A stretch of DNA of 64,000 bases from Lepiota brunneoincarnata (taxonomy: Eukaryota > Basidiomycota > Agaricomycetes > Agaricales > Agaricaceae). Of the stretch, positions 31,310 through 42,210 are shown one piece after another. The number at the start of each line of letters is the position of its first letter. The stretch's first letter is position 1. Below the pieces are notes generated by a model. That model saw only the letters and a list, made by a program, of their open reading frames with translations. It did no database searches and had not been told where the DNA came from. The translations under genes and the position numbers were made by a program. The stretch is from assembly GCA_023014365.1 (NCBI GenBank), contig JAEBUN010000010.1, forward strand, positions 1,226,262-1,290,261, read 5' to 3'.

Positions 31310-33625
31310 GTATTACCAGCGGACCCCTGGCCTCGGCGTCGACATGCTTTCATATGTTGACGACGGGACACTTATAGTCCAGACCAAGACATGGGAGGAC
31401 AATGTTACTGCCCTGCAGGCGGCCTACCGCTGCGTGCATGGGCTCTTTGACTCTTTTGGCCTCACACTTGAGCATACCAAGTCTGAGGTCTTTCACTTCT
31501 CTCGTAACCCGAGGGATACCAACCTGCCCATTGATCTGGGCTTCCATCCATATACGGGGGATACCCCATTGAGGCCCAAGCCGTTTTGGCAGTACTTGGG
31601 CTTCTACTTCGACCGTGCTCTCACTTTTCGCGAGCATGTCCGATACTATTCTACCAAGGCCTTCTCCACGGTTGGAGCGATGGGGATGCTTGGTAATTCA
31701 ACCTGAGGTTTGCTTCCTGACCAGAAGCGCCTCCTCTACCGGTCCTGCGTGGTTCCCATTGCCACATATGGATTTCATATGTGGTATCATGAGGGCTTCC
31801 GCAACAAGGGGATCCTCAAGATGTTTAACTCCATGCAGCGGCAAGCCGCTAATTGGATCATCGGTGTGTTTCGCATGTCTCCAGCCGGGGGGGCAGAGGC
31901 CCTTGCAGACCTCCTGCCCTTCCGGCTGCATCTTAAGAAGTTGGCCTCCTGAACGATATTCCGGGTTGCCACTCTTGCGGCTAATCACCCGCTTCGGCCC
32001 TTGCTGGGCCATGAGTTTAGGGGCAGCTCTCCAGAGCATCCTCGGGCTATCTTGACTCTCACCCCTGCGCTTCGGCCTAAGGTGAGGAGTGCTCTTATGG
32101 AGGTACAGGCAGTGCTTCCGCAGCTTACTGAGCTGTTCTCCCCGTTCGCAGATGAGAACAGGCCAGGTCTACGTCTTTTGGACCGCTTCTCGGAGCAGAT
32201 CAAATTTAGGCTTTACGCCGCTGATCCGGAGGGGGATTTGAAGCAACGGCATCTCGACAGACTGCACGCCTCCATCCGGAGGGCACAGTCCGACCCATCG
32301 TCTGCTTGTATAGCGGCTGGTGCACACCGGCTGCCGTGTGGGAGGCTGAAGGCTGTCTCGGCAGCTTGCGTGTTTGCAGGCGGGCGTCTGGTCAAGCAGG
32401 CCAGGCAGGCCATAGGGAGGGTTCTGCTCGCTGATGCGGAACTCCACTCCATTCGGTTGGGAGTAAGCATGGTCCTGGACCATGCGGAAACCGACCACAT
32501 CCTCATCTATACCAGCTCCGCGGGCTCCGCCCGCAGAGCTGTAGATCCCTCTGTGTATGCTGGCCAGGTTCACTCCCTGGAGGTGTGTTGGTCCCTGGAC
32601 CACTGGTTGTCTTCCAAGGCCCAGCGGACTGTTACCTTCTGGCAGGTGCCTTCAGGCTCTGTTGCAGAGCTTCACTCTGATGCCGTCGCGATGGCAAAGG
32701 AGCTCCGGGTGTTGCTGGGCGTTCGCCTGGCGACTACTATTGACTCTCTTTGGGCTGAGGTCACGAGGGGGTGTATCAATGAGTGGGTGAACATGTTTCA
32801 CTTGCCCCTCTATAGAGGGAGGAACTTCCTCCCCCTGCTGGACTCCCTTGGGAGGCCAATCCAACCCTCGTACCTCTCCGGAGGTGCATGGCTCCGAGAA
32901 ATTGGCCCCCGGATGTCTGTCGCTGGTACAGCAAGGGCCGCCCACACCATACTCGGTCACGCCCCTATTGGGGAGTACTGCGCTAGATTCCATCCCCAGG
33001 AGGATCACTCCTGCCCCTGTGGGCAGCGGCTTGAACCCTGCAGTCACATACTCACTTCCTGTCCAAAGTACATGCGACGTGGCAGATTACCCCGCGACCT
33101 TGACGCCCTTCTGGGCTTTCTGGAACGCAATCCCTCCGCATTTGCATTCCTATCCCGGCCCCAAGGGGTGGGATAACTGGGGAGGGCCTTCAGGTTATTT
33201 CCCCCTCGCAGCTTCAGTTTTGAGGGACCGGTGGTTATTCGCCCCCTGCCCTAGGGCGGGGTGTAGCAATTTATGGAGAATTGACTTCTAACGCCCGTCA
33301 GGGCGGAGACCCAAGGTTCTTAGAGCCCTAGTCTGCGGGGTGTAGGGATTTACAGAGAACTGACTCCTAACCCCCTTTGGGGGGGGGACCTGTTGGCCCT
33401 ATCCACCCCTCGTCTGCCGTGCCCTGGTCCCTGTCAGGGTAGCAGACTCTTCGCCCACACGCACTTCTTTATGGAGTGTAGCCTTTCGAGTCAGCGGGAC
33501 TCTCTTCCCTACCTTTATTGGTAGTTATACCATGTACTAGTTGCTTTGTTGTAGTTAGTGCACACAGACTGCGTTCGAGCACCGCGTTATAAATTGTTGA
33601 TTTCAAAAAAAAAAAAAAAAAAAAA
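31310..33625 (+). mobile_element. LINE-A copy A9 (plus), 5'-truncated
   Basis: Inserted in LINE-B B4. RT from YYQRTPGLGVDMLSYVDDG (catalytic YVDD at about 31353) to GMLGNST, then TGA 31704 (Q). The thumb (MWYHEGFRNKGILKMFNS) is at 31710-31952, ending at a TGA after KKLAS. A 391-residue open frame, 32001-33176, covers the linker, RNase H-like domain (DAELHSIRLG, IYTSSAGSARRA) and zinc tail (C-x-C-x7-H-x4-C). The 3' UTR has two hairpin modules, about 33259-33310 and 33339-33390. Poly(A) is at 33606-33625. It is CpG-rich, so comparatively young. Confidence 0.93.
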
Positions 33626-34423
33626 GACTACCTCTGCAAGGAGGAAGTACGGTCGTGTCAGGACCGCTGGATCGATTCGTTCCAGGATCCTGACCACTGC
33701 GGGCATGGTTTTCTCCAGCTTGCCAGGGACGACAATTGCCCCCTGCAGCCCATGTATCTCCACGGTGGGGCCTGGATCCCGCATGCTCACTCGGTGTCTT
33801 TGATGGCCCGGATGACGCGTGCTATTCTTAACCACGCACCGATAGGGAGCTATCGCAGGCATTTTTTCCCACAGGAGGATTATTCCTGTCGCTGTGGGTT
33901 TCGGGAGGAGACTCGTGAGCACATGTTCTGGAGCTGCCCTAGGCACTCCATGGCGGGGGTCCCAGCTATGGTCAAGGCCCTCCTTGCTTTCCTCAAGGCG
34001 TCCCCGACTGCATTCATGTTTGCTGAGAGGGCCGGGCCCCCCCCAGGGGGTATCGGCTAGTAGCTCTGCCTGGCGCCTGGTTGGGTCTGGGCCAGGGCAC
34101 TGGCTATTCCCCCGCCGTCCTCGGATGGCGTGTAGGGATTTACGTGGGAATTGACCCCTAACCCCCATTGGGGGGGGACCTCGCCCCGGTTCTGCTCCTG
34201 TATCGTGCGCTGGGTGGCAGCTGTCTTCCCGCCTCCGTTTTTCAGGGCGGCTTTGTCCTGGGCATGGGGAAATGCATGCCCGCATCCACGGTCACGCGTT
34301 GTATGTACAGATACCCTGTAGTGTATGGCTCAGTTGTTTGTACTGTAGTACATTGCTGCATGCGGCCTTCCTACATGGCCCACATAATAAATTGGAGATT
34401 AAAAAAAAAAAAAAAAAAAAAAA
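33626..34423 (+). pseudogene. LINE-B copy B4, C-terminal region, 3' UTR and poly(A)
   Basis: After A9 the LINE-B frame resumes: EEVRSCQDRWIDSFQDPDH, NCPLQPMYLHGGAWIPHAH and ARMTRAILNHAPIGSY. The terminal zinc motif is CRCGFREETREHMFWSC (C-x-C-x7-H-x4-C), ending at TAG 34058-34060. The 3' UTR carries one hairpin module (34131-34180). The tail AAATTGGAGATT plus A23 ends at 34423, then TSD GATGAAGAACTGGCC (34424-34438). Confidence 0.92.
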
Positions 34424-34438
34424 GATGAAGAACTGGCC

Positions 34439-34898
34439 TCCATGGCTCTCATTAGAGCCCTCCCTGCTGAGGAATTCTCCTCATTCACCTCTTCCCTCCT
34501 GCTCATGGACAAACTTGACAAGGCTTCTGTGCACCAGGCTAGGCTTTCATCACAGAGGATGTTCAACATCGTAGACGTGCTGGGGACACTGCAGGCTCCT
34601 CCCAGGCACTGGCAACACGCTCTGCACCCACTCCTTCATCCGGGAAATGCAAATTTTGTGACAAGCCTGGCCACACACTGCTTAAGTGCTACTCCTTTTT
34701 GGATGCCCAGAAGGATGCATGCAAAAACACGTCGAAATCGCGCTCTAGACAGCCCAGGAACCGTGCCAACAAGGCCCAGGATGCGTCACAAGACTCCCTA
34801 CCCTCTCCTGCATCCAAAAATGTGCTCAGCACCACAGAATTTGCTGGAAATGCGAGTATAACCTCCCCCACACCTTCCCAGCTCTCCTCTGACGTTGA
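34439..34898 (+). pseudogene. Copia-2 gag, C-terminal part with zinc knuckle
   Basis: Gag resumes (MALIRALPAEEFSSFTSSLL, LLMDKLDKASVHQARL). The CCHC knuckle CKFCDKPGHTLLKC is at 34648-34689, in a different frame from the preceding part, so a frameshift lies near 34600-34645. A basic linker (KNTSKSRSRQPRNRANKAQ) follows. Confidence 0.88.
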
Positions 34899-36252
34899 TT
34901 GGCTTGCAGACTCAGGGGCTACTTCTCATATGACCCCACATTGTCACTGGATGCATTCCTATGCACCCTTCACATTCCTGTCCGGTTAGCTGATGATTCA
35001 GTCATTTACTCAGCTGGGGTGGGCTCTGTGGTGTTTCAGCCAGTTGTAGGAGGAAAAGCGACGAGTGCAATGCAGTTTTCACAAGTTCTCCATGTTCCTC
35101 AGCTTCAGAGCAATCTCCTGTCTTGCCTCTACCTTACTAGGCATAAAGGCCTTAATATACACATCTCTGCTTTGTCTATGGACTTCCAGAGGGATAGGAA
35201 GACTCTGTTCTGTGCTAGGATCCGTTCTAACAACACTGCTGTACTTGAGGGAGTCACCATTGCTTCCCAGCTTGCTTCTGCAGCCTCTATCTCTCTCCCT
35301 CTTGACTTGTCACTCTGGCACAGAAGGCTCATCCACCAGAACTATGCTGATGTGAAGAAGATGATCTCCCAGCAATTGGTGACTGGTCTCACTCTCACCT
35401 CTCAGACACCTCCCAATCCTGTTTGTGAACCTTGCTTGGCTGGCAAGATGCATGCTCCCTCATTTCCTCCCTTGACCAATCATACATGCACACCACTTGA
35501 CCTTGTGCACTCAGATCTTCATGGACCACTCCCTGTACCTACCAATCGAGGTTACAAGTACTGGATCACGTTCATTGATGACTCAACACGATTCCAAGCA
35601 GCTTACTACCTAAAGAAGAAATTGGAGGCATTTGATGCATTTCGCACTTTCAAGTCTTGGGCAGAGAACCAGCTCTCCTGCAAGATTCGTGCACTTCAGG
35701 ACGATAAAGGGGGTGAATACATGTCTAATGCCTTCATCAAATTCACCACTGACTGTGGAATTGAGTGGAGATACTCTGCACGCAACCAGCCCCAACAGAA
35801 TGGTTTGGCTGAACGCACTAATCGGACAATGGGTGAGCGTATCACTGTGATGCTTGCTGAAGCCCATCTCCCTCCTTCATTTTGGGGCGAGTGCCTCACT
35901 GCAATGATTCATGTCTGGAATCGCCTCCCTACTGCTCCCCTTCCCAACACCACTCCTTATGAGGCCTTTTACAAATGTAAGCCTGATGTTGCTCACCTAT
36001 GAGTCTGGGGGTGCATTGCATATGTTCATGTGCAGAAAGACAAGTGGACGTCACTTGGACCACACATGCAACGGTGTATATTTATTGGCTATCCTATTGG
36101 CTACAAGGCATGGAGGTTTTACAATCCTGTGACTAAACAAGTTGTAATCTCAGAGAGAGCTAACTTTGACGAATGGCACTTCCCTGGACTGTCTAGTGTG
36201 CAGATGACTGCACCACGTCCACTGGCTGTCCCATCTGCTCTGTCTAACTTTC
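34899..36252 (+). pseudogene. Copia-2 protease and integrase
   Basis: Protease active site DWLADSGATSHMT is at 34898-34936. After a frameshift near 34985 a long open frame runs to TGA 36001-36003. It contains a GAG_pre-integrase/HHCC zinc domain (LWHRRLIHQNYADVKKM, CEPCLAGKMH) and the integrase core: VHSDLHGPLP with D, LQDDKGGEYMS with D, ARNQPQQNGLAERTNRTM with E. The stop at 36001 stands where copia has R before VWGC (CGA to TGA). The C-terminal region continues (GYPIGYKAWRFYNP) to the LINE-B insertion. Confidence 0.92.
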
Positions 36253-36632
36253 TTTTTTTTTTCTTTTTTTTTTTTAAATCTCCAATTTATAACGCGGGCC
36301 GCGTAGGGAGGCCGCATGCAGCTACTAACTATGGTACAACCCGAGCTGTAAGCTACAGGGTATCTGTACATACAACGCGTGACCGCGGATGCGGGCATGT
36401 GTTTCCCCATGCCCAGGATGAAGCCGCCCCAAATAAACGGAGGCAGGAGGACAGCTGCCGCCCAGCGTGCAGCATGGGAGCCAGACCGGAGCGAGGTCCC
36501 CCCCCAAATGGGGGTTAGGGGTCAATTCCCATGTAAATCCCTACACGCCGCCCGAAGACAGCGGGGGAATAACCAACGCCCCAGCCCGGTCCCAACCGGG
36601 CGCCAGACAGAGCTACTAGCCAATACCCCCCG
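36253..36632 (-). mobile_element. LINE-B copy B5, 380-bp 3' fragment (minus)
   Basis: T-rich tail, AAATCTCCAATTTATAACGC, 3' UTR with one hairpin module (about 36500-36550), ending in the last codons of the ORF. Perfect 16-bp TSD GCTCTGTCTAACTTTC (36237-36252 and 36633-36648). Confidence 0.95.
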
Positions 36633-36648
36633 GCTCTGTCTAACTTTC

Positions 36649-38060
36649 CCTCCCATTCCAACTCCAATCCAGGATTTACTCCTCCACCCACTGCACCAAC
36701 TCCATTACCACCCTCCTCTCCGCATTCTAAGGGAGTACCACCTCTTGACAATGAGGGGGTGTCTCCAGTCATTCCATCCATTTCTATTCATCCTCCTTAA
36801 GATGTACCACTCCCTGCTCCACCTCCTATCATTCCTCCTGTTCCTGTGCCTCCTCTTGATGTTGCACTGCCTCCTGTACCACCATTGCTCCCAACTGCTC
36901 CACGACACTCTGCACGTGTGAGACAGTCACCTGGTGAGTGGTGGAAGGTCAAAGATCCTCCACCTCCTGTCCCTGACAGTGATGATGAGGAGGAAGCTGA
37001 TCTAGCTGTTGAGGATGGCTTTCAAGATGTTGAGTTTGCTGGCAACACAGAGGACCCAGGCTTCCGTACCTTCAAGGCTGCAATGTCTGCACCTGATGGG
37101 ACTCAATGGCGAGGTGCCTGCAATGACGAGATGATGTCTTTGATGGGTAACAACACTTGGCAAATCGTTGAGCTTCCTCCTGGCAAGACAGCTATCAACT
37201 CAGGTTGGGTGTTCCAAGTCAAGCTCAAGGCTGATGGCTCCGTGGAGCGCTACAAGGCTAGGTTGGTCGCAAAAGGTTACTCTCAACGCCCTGGATTTGA
37301 CTATACTGAAGTCTTTGCTCCCACATATCGCCCTGCATCCTTACGCCTCATTCTGGCCTTGGCAGCCAAAGAAGGCTATTCACTTTGTTCTGTTGACATT
37401 TCATCTGCCTTCACTTATGGGGACTTGAATGAAGAGATCTACATGCACCAACCTGAAGGCTACCACGAGGGAGGTCCTAACCATGTTTGCAAGCTTACCA
37501 AATTGCTCTATGGCCTCAAACAGGCTGCTAGACAGTGGAACAAGAAGCTACATGATGTCTTTAGCTCTTTGGACTACACCAAGCTCAAGTCAGACAACTC
37601 TGTGTATGTTTACAGCAAGGGTGACGTTTATGTTATTGTTCCCATCTTCATTGATGACATCACACTTGTGTCCAAGAACAATCAAGCCATGGACAGAACA
37701 GTAGTTAAGCTGTCAAAACACTTCAAACTCCATGATCTTGGTCTCACCTCCTTTCTTCTCAACATCCAGATCGCTCAGGACATCCCCAACCACACCATCT
37801 CCCTTTTCCAATCGCACTATATTGATTCTATGCTCAAACAGTTTGGTATGGATGACTGCAATCCTGTGAAGACTCCTATGAGTCCAGGAATTGACTTAGC
37901 CAACATCACAATCTCCCCTGCAGAACAAGACCAGATGTGCTCTATTCCCTATCTCAGTGCTGTGGGTGCACTCCAGTACTTGGCCACCATGACTCGTCCC
38001 GACATTGCATTTGCTGTTGCTTATCTGGGGTGGTTTAATCACAATCCTGGTCTCCAGCAC
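36649..38060 (+). pseudogene. Copia-2 linker and reverse transcriptase
   Basis: A P/S-rich linker (FTPPPTAPTPLPPSSPH) has a TAA at 36799-36801. From 36846 one open frame runs to TAG 38061: SPGEWWKVKDPPPP, GTQWRGACNDEMMSLMGNNT, YKARLVAKGYSQRPGFDYTE, VDISSAFTYGDLNEEIYM (first catalytic D), KLLYGLKQAARQWN, PIFIDDITLVSKN (FIDD, catalytic pair), DLGLTSFLLNIQI, ALQYLATMTRPDIAFAV. This is the best-preserved pol segment in the window. The stop at 38061 replaces W in the HWxAVKHLFRYLKGT motif. Confidence 0.95.
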
Positions 38061-38474
38061 TAGGCAGCTGTCAAACACCTCTTCCGTTACCTCAAAGGCA
38101 CTGCTGACTACAAGCTAGTCTACAAAGGGAATGATGATGACAAGTTATTTATAACCTACTCAGATGCCTCTCATGGTGATTGCAAGGAGACAGGACAAGC
38201 AACAGGTGGATATGTAACTCTGGTGTGTGGTGGTGCTGTAGGATGGTCCTCAAAGCATCAGGGATTGGTAACACTGTCTACTACTGAAGCTGAGTATGTT
38301 GCAGCAGTTGAAGCAGGCAAGGAGATCATGTGGATGCGCAACATTCTCTCGGAGATTGGACACATCATTTCCTTCCCTTCGACACTCTATGTTAACAACA
38401 AGTCAGGAATACAGGTTGCAAAGAATCCAGAACATCACGGACGAATGAAGCACCTAGACCTTCAACTTTACTGG
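38061..38474 (+). pseudogene. Copia-2 RNase H, truncated
   Basis: AAVKHLFRYLKGTADYKLVY, then TYSDASHGDCKETGQATGGY (first D), GLVTLSTTEAEYVAAVEAGK (E) and STLYVNNKSGIQVAKNPEHH, where the usual D of DNKS is N. HGRMKHLDLQLYWLHE follows, then the element ends inside a short match to the LINE-B tail. The C-terminus (LADxFTK) and 3' LTR are absent. Confidence 0.9.
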
Positions 38475-39340
38475 CTCCATGAATTACATGGGCCGTGAAG
38501 GGAGGCCGCGTGCAGCAACATATTACAGTACAAATGACCAAGCTGTACACTACAGGGTATCTGCACATACAATACATAACCGTGGATGCGGGCATGTGTT
38601 TCCCCATGCCCAGGACAAAGCCGCCTCAAACGAACGGAGGCGGGAAGACGGCTGCCACCCAGCACATGGCGCGAGAGCCAAACCAGGGCGAGGTCCCCCC
38701 CCTATGGGGGTTAGGGGTCAATTCCTGCATCAATCCCTACACACCATCCAAAGACAGTGGGGGAATAACCAACACCCTGGCCTGGACCCAACCAGGTGCC
38801 AGGCAGAGCTACTAGCCAATACCCCCTGGGGGGGGCCCGGCCCTCTCAGCGAACACGAACGCAGTCGGGGACGCTTCAAGGAAAGCGATGAGGGCCTCGA
38901 CTGTAGCTGGGACCCCCGCCAAGGAGTGCCTAGGGCAGCTCCGGAACACATGCTCATGGGTCTCCTCCCAAAACCCACAGCGGCAGGAGTAATCTTCCTG
39001 TGGAAAAAAACGCCTCTGATAGCTCCCTATCGGCGCATGATTAAGAATAGCATGTGTTATCCAGGCCATCACTGACACCAAGTGAGTGTGCGGGATCCAG
39101 GCCCCACCATGGAGATACGTGGGCCGCAGGGGGCAATTGTCATCCCTGGCGAGCTGGAGGAAACCATGCCCACAATGGTCAGGATCCTGGAACAATTCAA
39201 TCCAGCGGTCCTGACACAAACGTACTTCCTCCTTGCAGAGGTAGTCAAGCGAGGCCTGGGGACGAGCCCCTACCCCAATGGGAGGCAGCAACCTAGCGAA
39301 GTTGTGCACCTGAGTATGGAAAGGCCACTTTGCACGCAAA
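38475..39340 (-). pseudogene. LINE-B copy B6, 3' UTR and C-terminal region
   Basis: Minus strand. There is no poly(T); the copy starts in a diverged tail (CTCCATGAATTACATGGGCC) fused to Copia-2. The 3' UTR holds one hairpin module (about 38692-38745). The coding tail 39339-38812 reads MRAKWPFHTQVHNFARLLPP, FLQLARDDNCPLRPTYLHGG and CRCGFWEETHEHVFRSC (C-x-C-x7-H-x4-C). Confidence 0.9.
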
Positions 39341-40782
39341 GGGACCTCCCAGAAGTGGACCGATCAGGCTGGACCTCCAGCAAACCGATCAGCGAGTAGG
39401 CGGCAAACCATCAAGGAGTAACCCTGAGCAGAATGCACCGATGGGTCCACCACCTGTCTGGCTGAGGCCAATGAGTCGTGGAACAGGACAAGGCCGGCGG
39501 CACCCTCAACAGTAACTGCCTTGGACACCGCCAGTCGGATGGTGAAAAGTTCAGCCTCAGGGGCCATAACCTTCCCCCCCGGAAGCCGGACTGCATGGAC
39601 GCAGCCCAGCCCCCAGAAAATCTGGGCAGCCACAACCACCTGGTGGACCTGGCAGGGTGGCAGACTCATGTCCATCGCTGCCACCAGAACCCCCGGATCG
39701 GCCTGTGCCCAGGCCAGAACCCAGTCGAGAGCCGCAACATGGGCCACAAGGGCATCCCCCGCTCCCCGGTCGTAAGAGTGGAAGTGGACCCGACCCGGGT
39801 ACACATCCAAGAGACAGCGCCCCAGCCAGGCTTCCAGCGCAACAGCGTCGAAAGGCCTGGCAAGGGCAGCAAGATGCTGGTTAGCGTCGATGACAGGCCC
39901 CTTCACCTTGATCAACTCACAGGGAGGGAGTTTGGCTATAAACTGGATGTGAGACCGGAGATCTCCGCTGTAGCCCCAACCAAGGAGGGCACAAACGGGA
40001 TGGCCCAGAGCAAGTGTGGCGTACCACAGCTTGGCACAGTCACGAAGCTTCTGGAGATGAAGATGAATGGGGATCAGGCCCGCAATGGCCCCAACCCCCC
40101 CATCGGGCAACGTCCTAAAGGCGCTGGTGATCCAGAGTGCAGCCCGGCGCTGCATCCGGCAAAGGTAGTCCAATGCGCCCTTACATCTGGCGCCCCGGTA
40201 GTACCACAAGTGGAAGCTGTACGCGGCAATAGGAACCACACACAACTGATAAAGAAGGCACTTCTGATCTGGCAGAAGCCCCTGGACGGAGTTACCAAGC
40301 ATCCCTATGGCCTTGACCATGGAAATAGCCTTAGTAGAGTAAAAACAAACATGCTCCTTAAACGTAAGGGCATGATCGAAATAGAAACCCAGATACCTCC
40401 AATAGGTCCTGGGCCAAAGAGGGGTGGCGCCAGTGAACGGGGGAAACCCCAGGTCCACCGGGGGGTTCTCACCGGAACGGTCCTGTGAGAAATGGAAGAG
40501 CTCGGACTTATTGTGCTCCATGACAAGTGCAAACTGAGTAAAGGTGTCATGGACAACCTCGTAAGATCTGCAGAGCAGGACGCAGTTAGCACCCAGGTCC
40601 CAGGCCTGCACCACGATGGTACCATTGTCAATGTAAGACAGGAGCGAGAGGCCCAGCTGAGGGAGCCTCCGCTCGATAATGTACATGGCGGGGGCCAGGT
40701 AAAGGCCAGACAGGACGGGTGAGAGGGCAGACCCCTGGCCCACCCCCACCTCCACCTGGAATGGTGCAGACAGGAAGGAGTT
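39341..40782 (-). pseudogene. LINE-B copy B6, reverse transcriptase to RNase H
   Basis: Minus strand, 463 codons open (40755-39364). RT: VGVGQGSALSPVLSGLYLAP, LLSYIDNGTIVVQ (catalytic DD became DN), ELFHFSQDRSGENPPVDLGF, IGMLGNSVQGLLPDQK. A connection of about 180 residues (LLGWGYSGDLRSH, CELIKVKGPVIDANQHLAAL) follows. RNase H: VAAMDMSLPPCQ (first D mis-set by substitutions), APEAELFTIRLAVSK (E), LVLFHDSLASARQVVDPSVH (D). It ends at a stop replacing C in GGPACSVHFW. A TGA at 40782 separates it from the RT fingers. Confidence 0.93.
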
Positions 40783-41440
40783 TCAGGCATAACTGGTAAA
40801 CCTCCCTGTGAGATAAGAAGCAAAGAACTGGCCCACACAAGGGGAGAACCCCTGCCAAGCCAAAACTGCGAGAAGCATCCCATGGTTAAGGGATGGGAAA
40901 AACTCTGCGATGTCGAAGACAAGAACGCTCGTCTTCAACCCACAGGCCCACCCGGCACGGACCAAGTGCACAAGGTAGGCCCCAGCATCTTCAGTGGACC
41001 GCTGGATCACACCACCGAACTGGTTCAGATGGAACACACCAAACTTGACAGCCTCAAACTGCAAGCGGCGCGAGATCATCTTCTTGATAAGTTTACTAAG
41101 AGTATTGGGAAGGACAATTGGTCTGAATGCCTTCAGGGTAGCATAGGAGGGCTTGCCAGGCTTCGGTATGATAACTGACACGCTCTCCTTAAAATGATGA
41201 GGCCAATGCCCACACTCCATGCAGGCATCAGCAATCTGACAGACCAAACAGGTAACTGCTGGGCCCACCAGAACGGACTTGAGGTGCGTCCACGTGACGT
41301 GGTCCAGGCTGGGCAATGACAGAGAGGAGCACATGCCTAGGGTCTTGTGCATCTCCAAGTCGGAGAAGACTGGCCACTCCCACGATGGGAGCGGATCGAT
41401 CTGATCAAGAACTCCAACATCGACTGGACGGTTGTTGGCG
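40783..41440 (-). pseudogene. LINE-B copy B6, linker and RT fingers
   Basis: Minus strand: VDVGVLDQIDPLPSWEWPVF, HKTLGMCSSLSLPSLDHVTW, ACMECGHWPHHFKESVSV, IPKPGKPSYATLKAFRPIVL, KLIKKMISRRLQFEAVKFGV, VFDIAEFFPSLNHGM (first catalytic D). It is open up to 40783. The apparent N-terminal extension of the ORF beyond 41445 comes from the inserted solo LTR. Confidence 0.92.
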
Positions 41441-41445
41441 GCGTT

Positions 41446-41786
41446 TGTTAGGGGAAGTAAGAGCGCCGGAACCAATTTGATATTCAGGTGGCGATTATGA
41501 TCGCCACCCACGCTACATATATACATAGTGGTCTGCGCACAGACCGGGTAACCAAACACTACAGTAGCTACCAGAAATAACACGCACAAACAATATACAA
41601 ACAACTATAGATGATAAGGTCGTCCATGGATCGGGCTCGGGAATGGGGGTGGCTGAAGGCCAAGACCGGGCTTGGACCTCGGGCATCGGCTAGGAAGGCC
41701 GAGTCCGGACATCCAACCACAAGTCTCTAGACGTACCTTGCGTAAGGGGGGGGCACGACGCGGAACACAACGCCCATCCCCTTACA
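41446..41786. repeat. Solo LTR or LTR-like element, 341 bp
   Basis: Ends form an inverted repeat, TGTTAGGGG...CCCCTTACA (one mismatch), in LINE-B between codons for A-A in SYNAANNRP. The 5-bp TSD is GCGTT (41441-41445) and GCATT (41787-41791). Only one copy is in the window. TG...CA ends and a 5-bp TSD favour a solo LTR; a small DNA transposon is the alternative. Confidence 0.8.
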
Positions 41787-41791
41787 GCATT

Positions 41792-42210
41792 GTAGGAACC
41801 GTGGAGCCCTTCCCAGAGCTCCTCGAGAGTGTTGCAGGGGCGATCACGATAGCGAATTGCCTCGGAGGGAGGCAACTTGTGTGCCCTGACCCAATCCATC
41901 AGGTCCCAGGGGTGCTTGTTGGTAGAGGCAATCTCCTTGATATGGCCATCAAAGAACCTGCGTTTGGTAGCCTTCCAGGTCCACTTGAACATGCGAGTAT
42001 CCTCCCAGTCACGAGACCAAGAATACACTGCGTAAGCGCGTGAGCGCGTGAGCACTCATTGTCCCACCACAGTTTAGACCACAAGATGATGCAAATCTCC
42101 TTGGCGTGGGCAAGCCACACCCAGGAGAAGACCGTAGAGATAGCCAGGGCCACCTCGTCAATCCTGCTGGATGAGCCCAGGTCTGGATAATCCAGGCCCA
42201 GACAGATTAT
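41792..42210 (-). pseudogene. LINE-B copy B6, endonuclease-RT linker
   Basis: Minus strand: SSSRIDEVALAISTVFSWVW and LWWDNECSRAHA, then a frameshift caused by a duplicated GCGCGTGA at 42040-42052. AYAVYSWSRDWEDTRMFKWT, KHPWDLMDWVRAHKLPPSEA and EELWEGLHGSYNA follow. Upstream (higher coordinates) it fuses with LINE-A at about 42210, losing the endonuclease. Confidence 0.88.

Larger units (their letters stand above)
29911..38474 (+). mobile_element. Copia-2, LTR retrotransposon, 3' end missing
   Basis: The 5' LTR, primer-binding site, gag, protease, integrase, RT and RNase H are present in plus order, interrupted by LINE-B with LINE-A (30827-34423) and by a short LINE-B (36253-36632). It stops within the RNase H C-terminus at about 38474, where minus-strand LINE-B begins. 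No 3' LTR remains. Two solo LTRs of the same family lie at 58647 and 59600. Confidence 0.93.

Noticed and set aside
30350..31360. Gag-RNase H fusion protein of 336 residues
   Set aside because: The fusion is created by LINE-B insertion in Copia-2 gag, shown by the TSD GATGAAGAACTGGCC; it is not a designed domain fusion.
33558..34428. ORFs ending or starting in poly-lysine or poly-phenylalanine
   Set aside because: They are translated poly(A)/poly(T) tails of LINE insertions.
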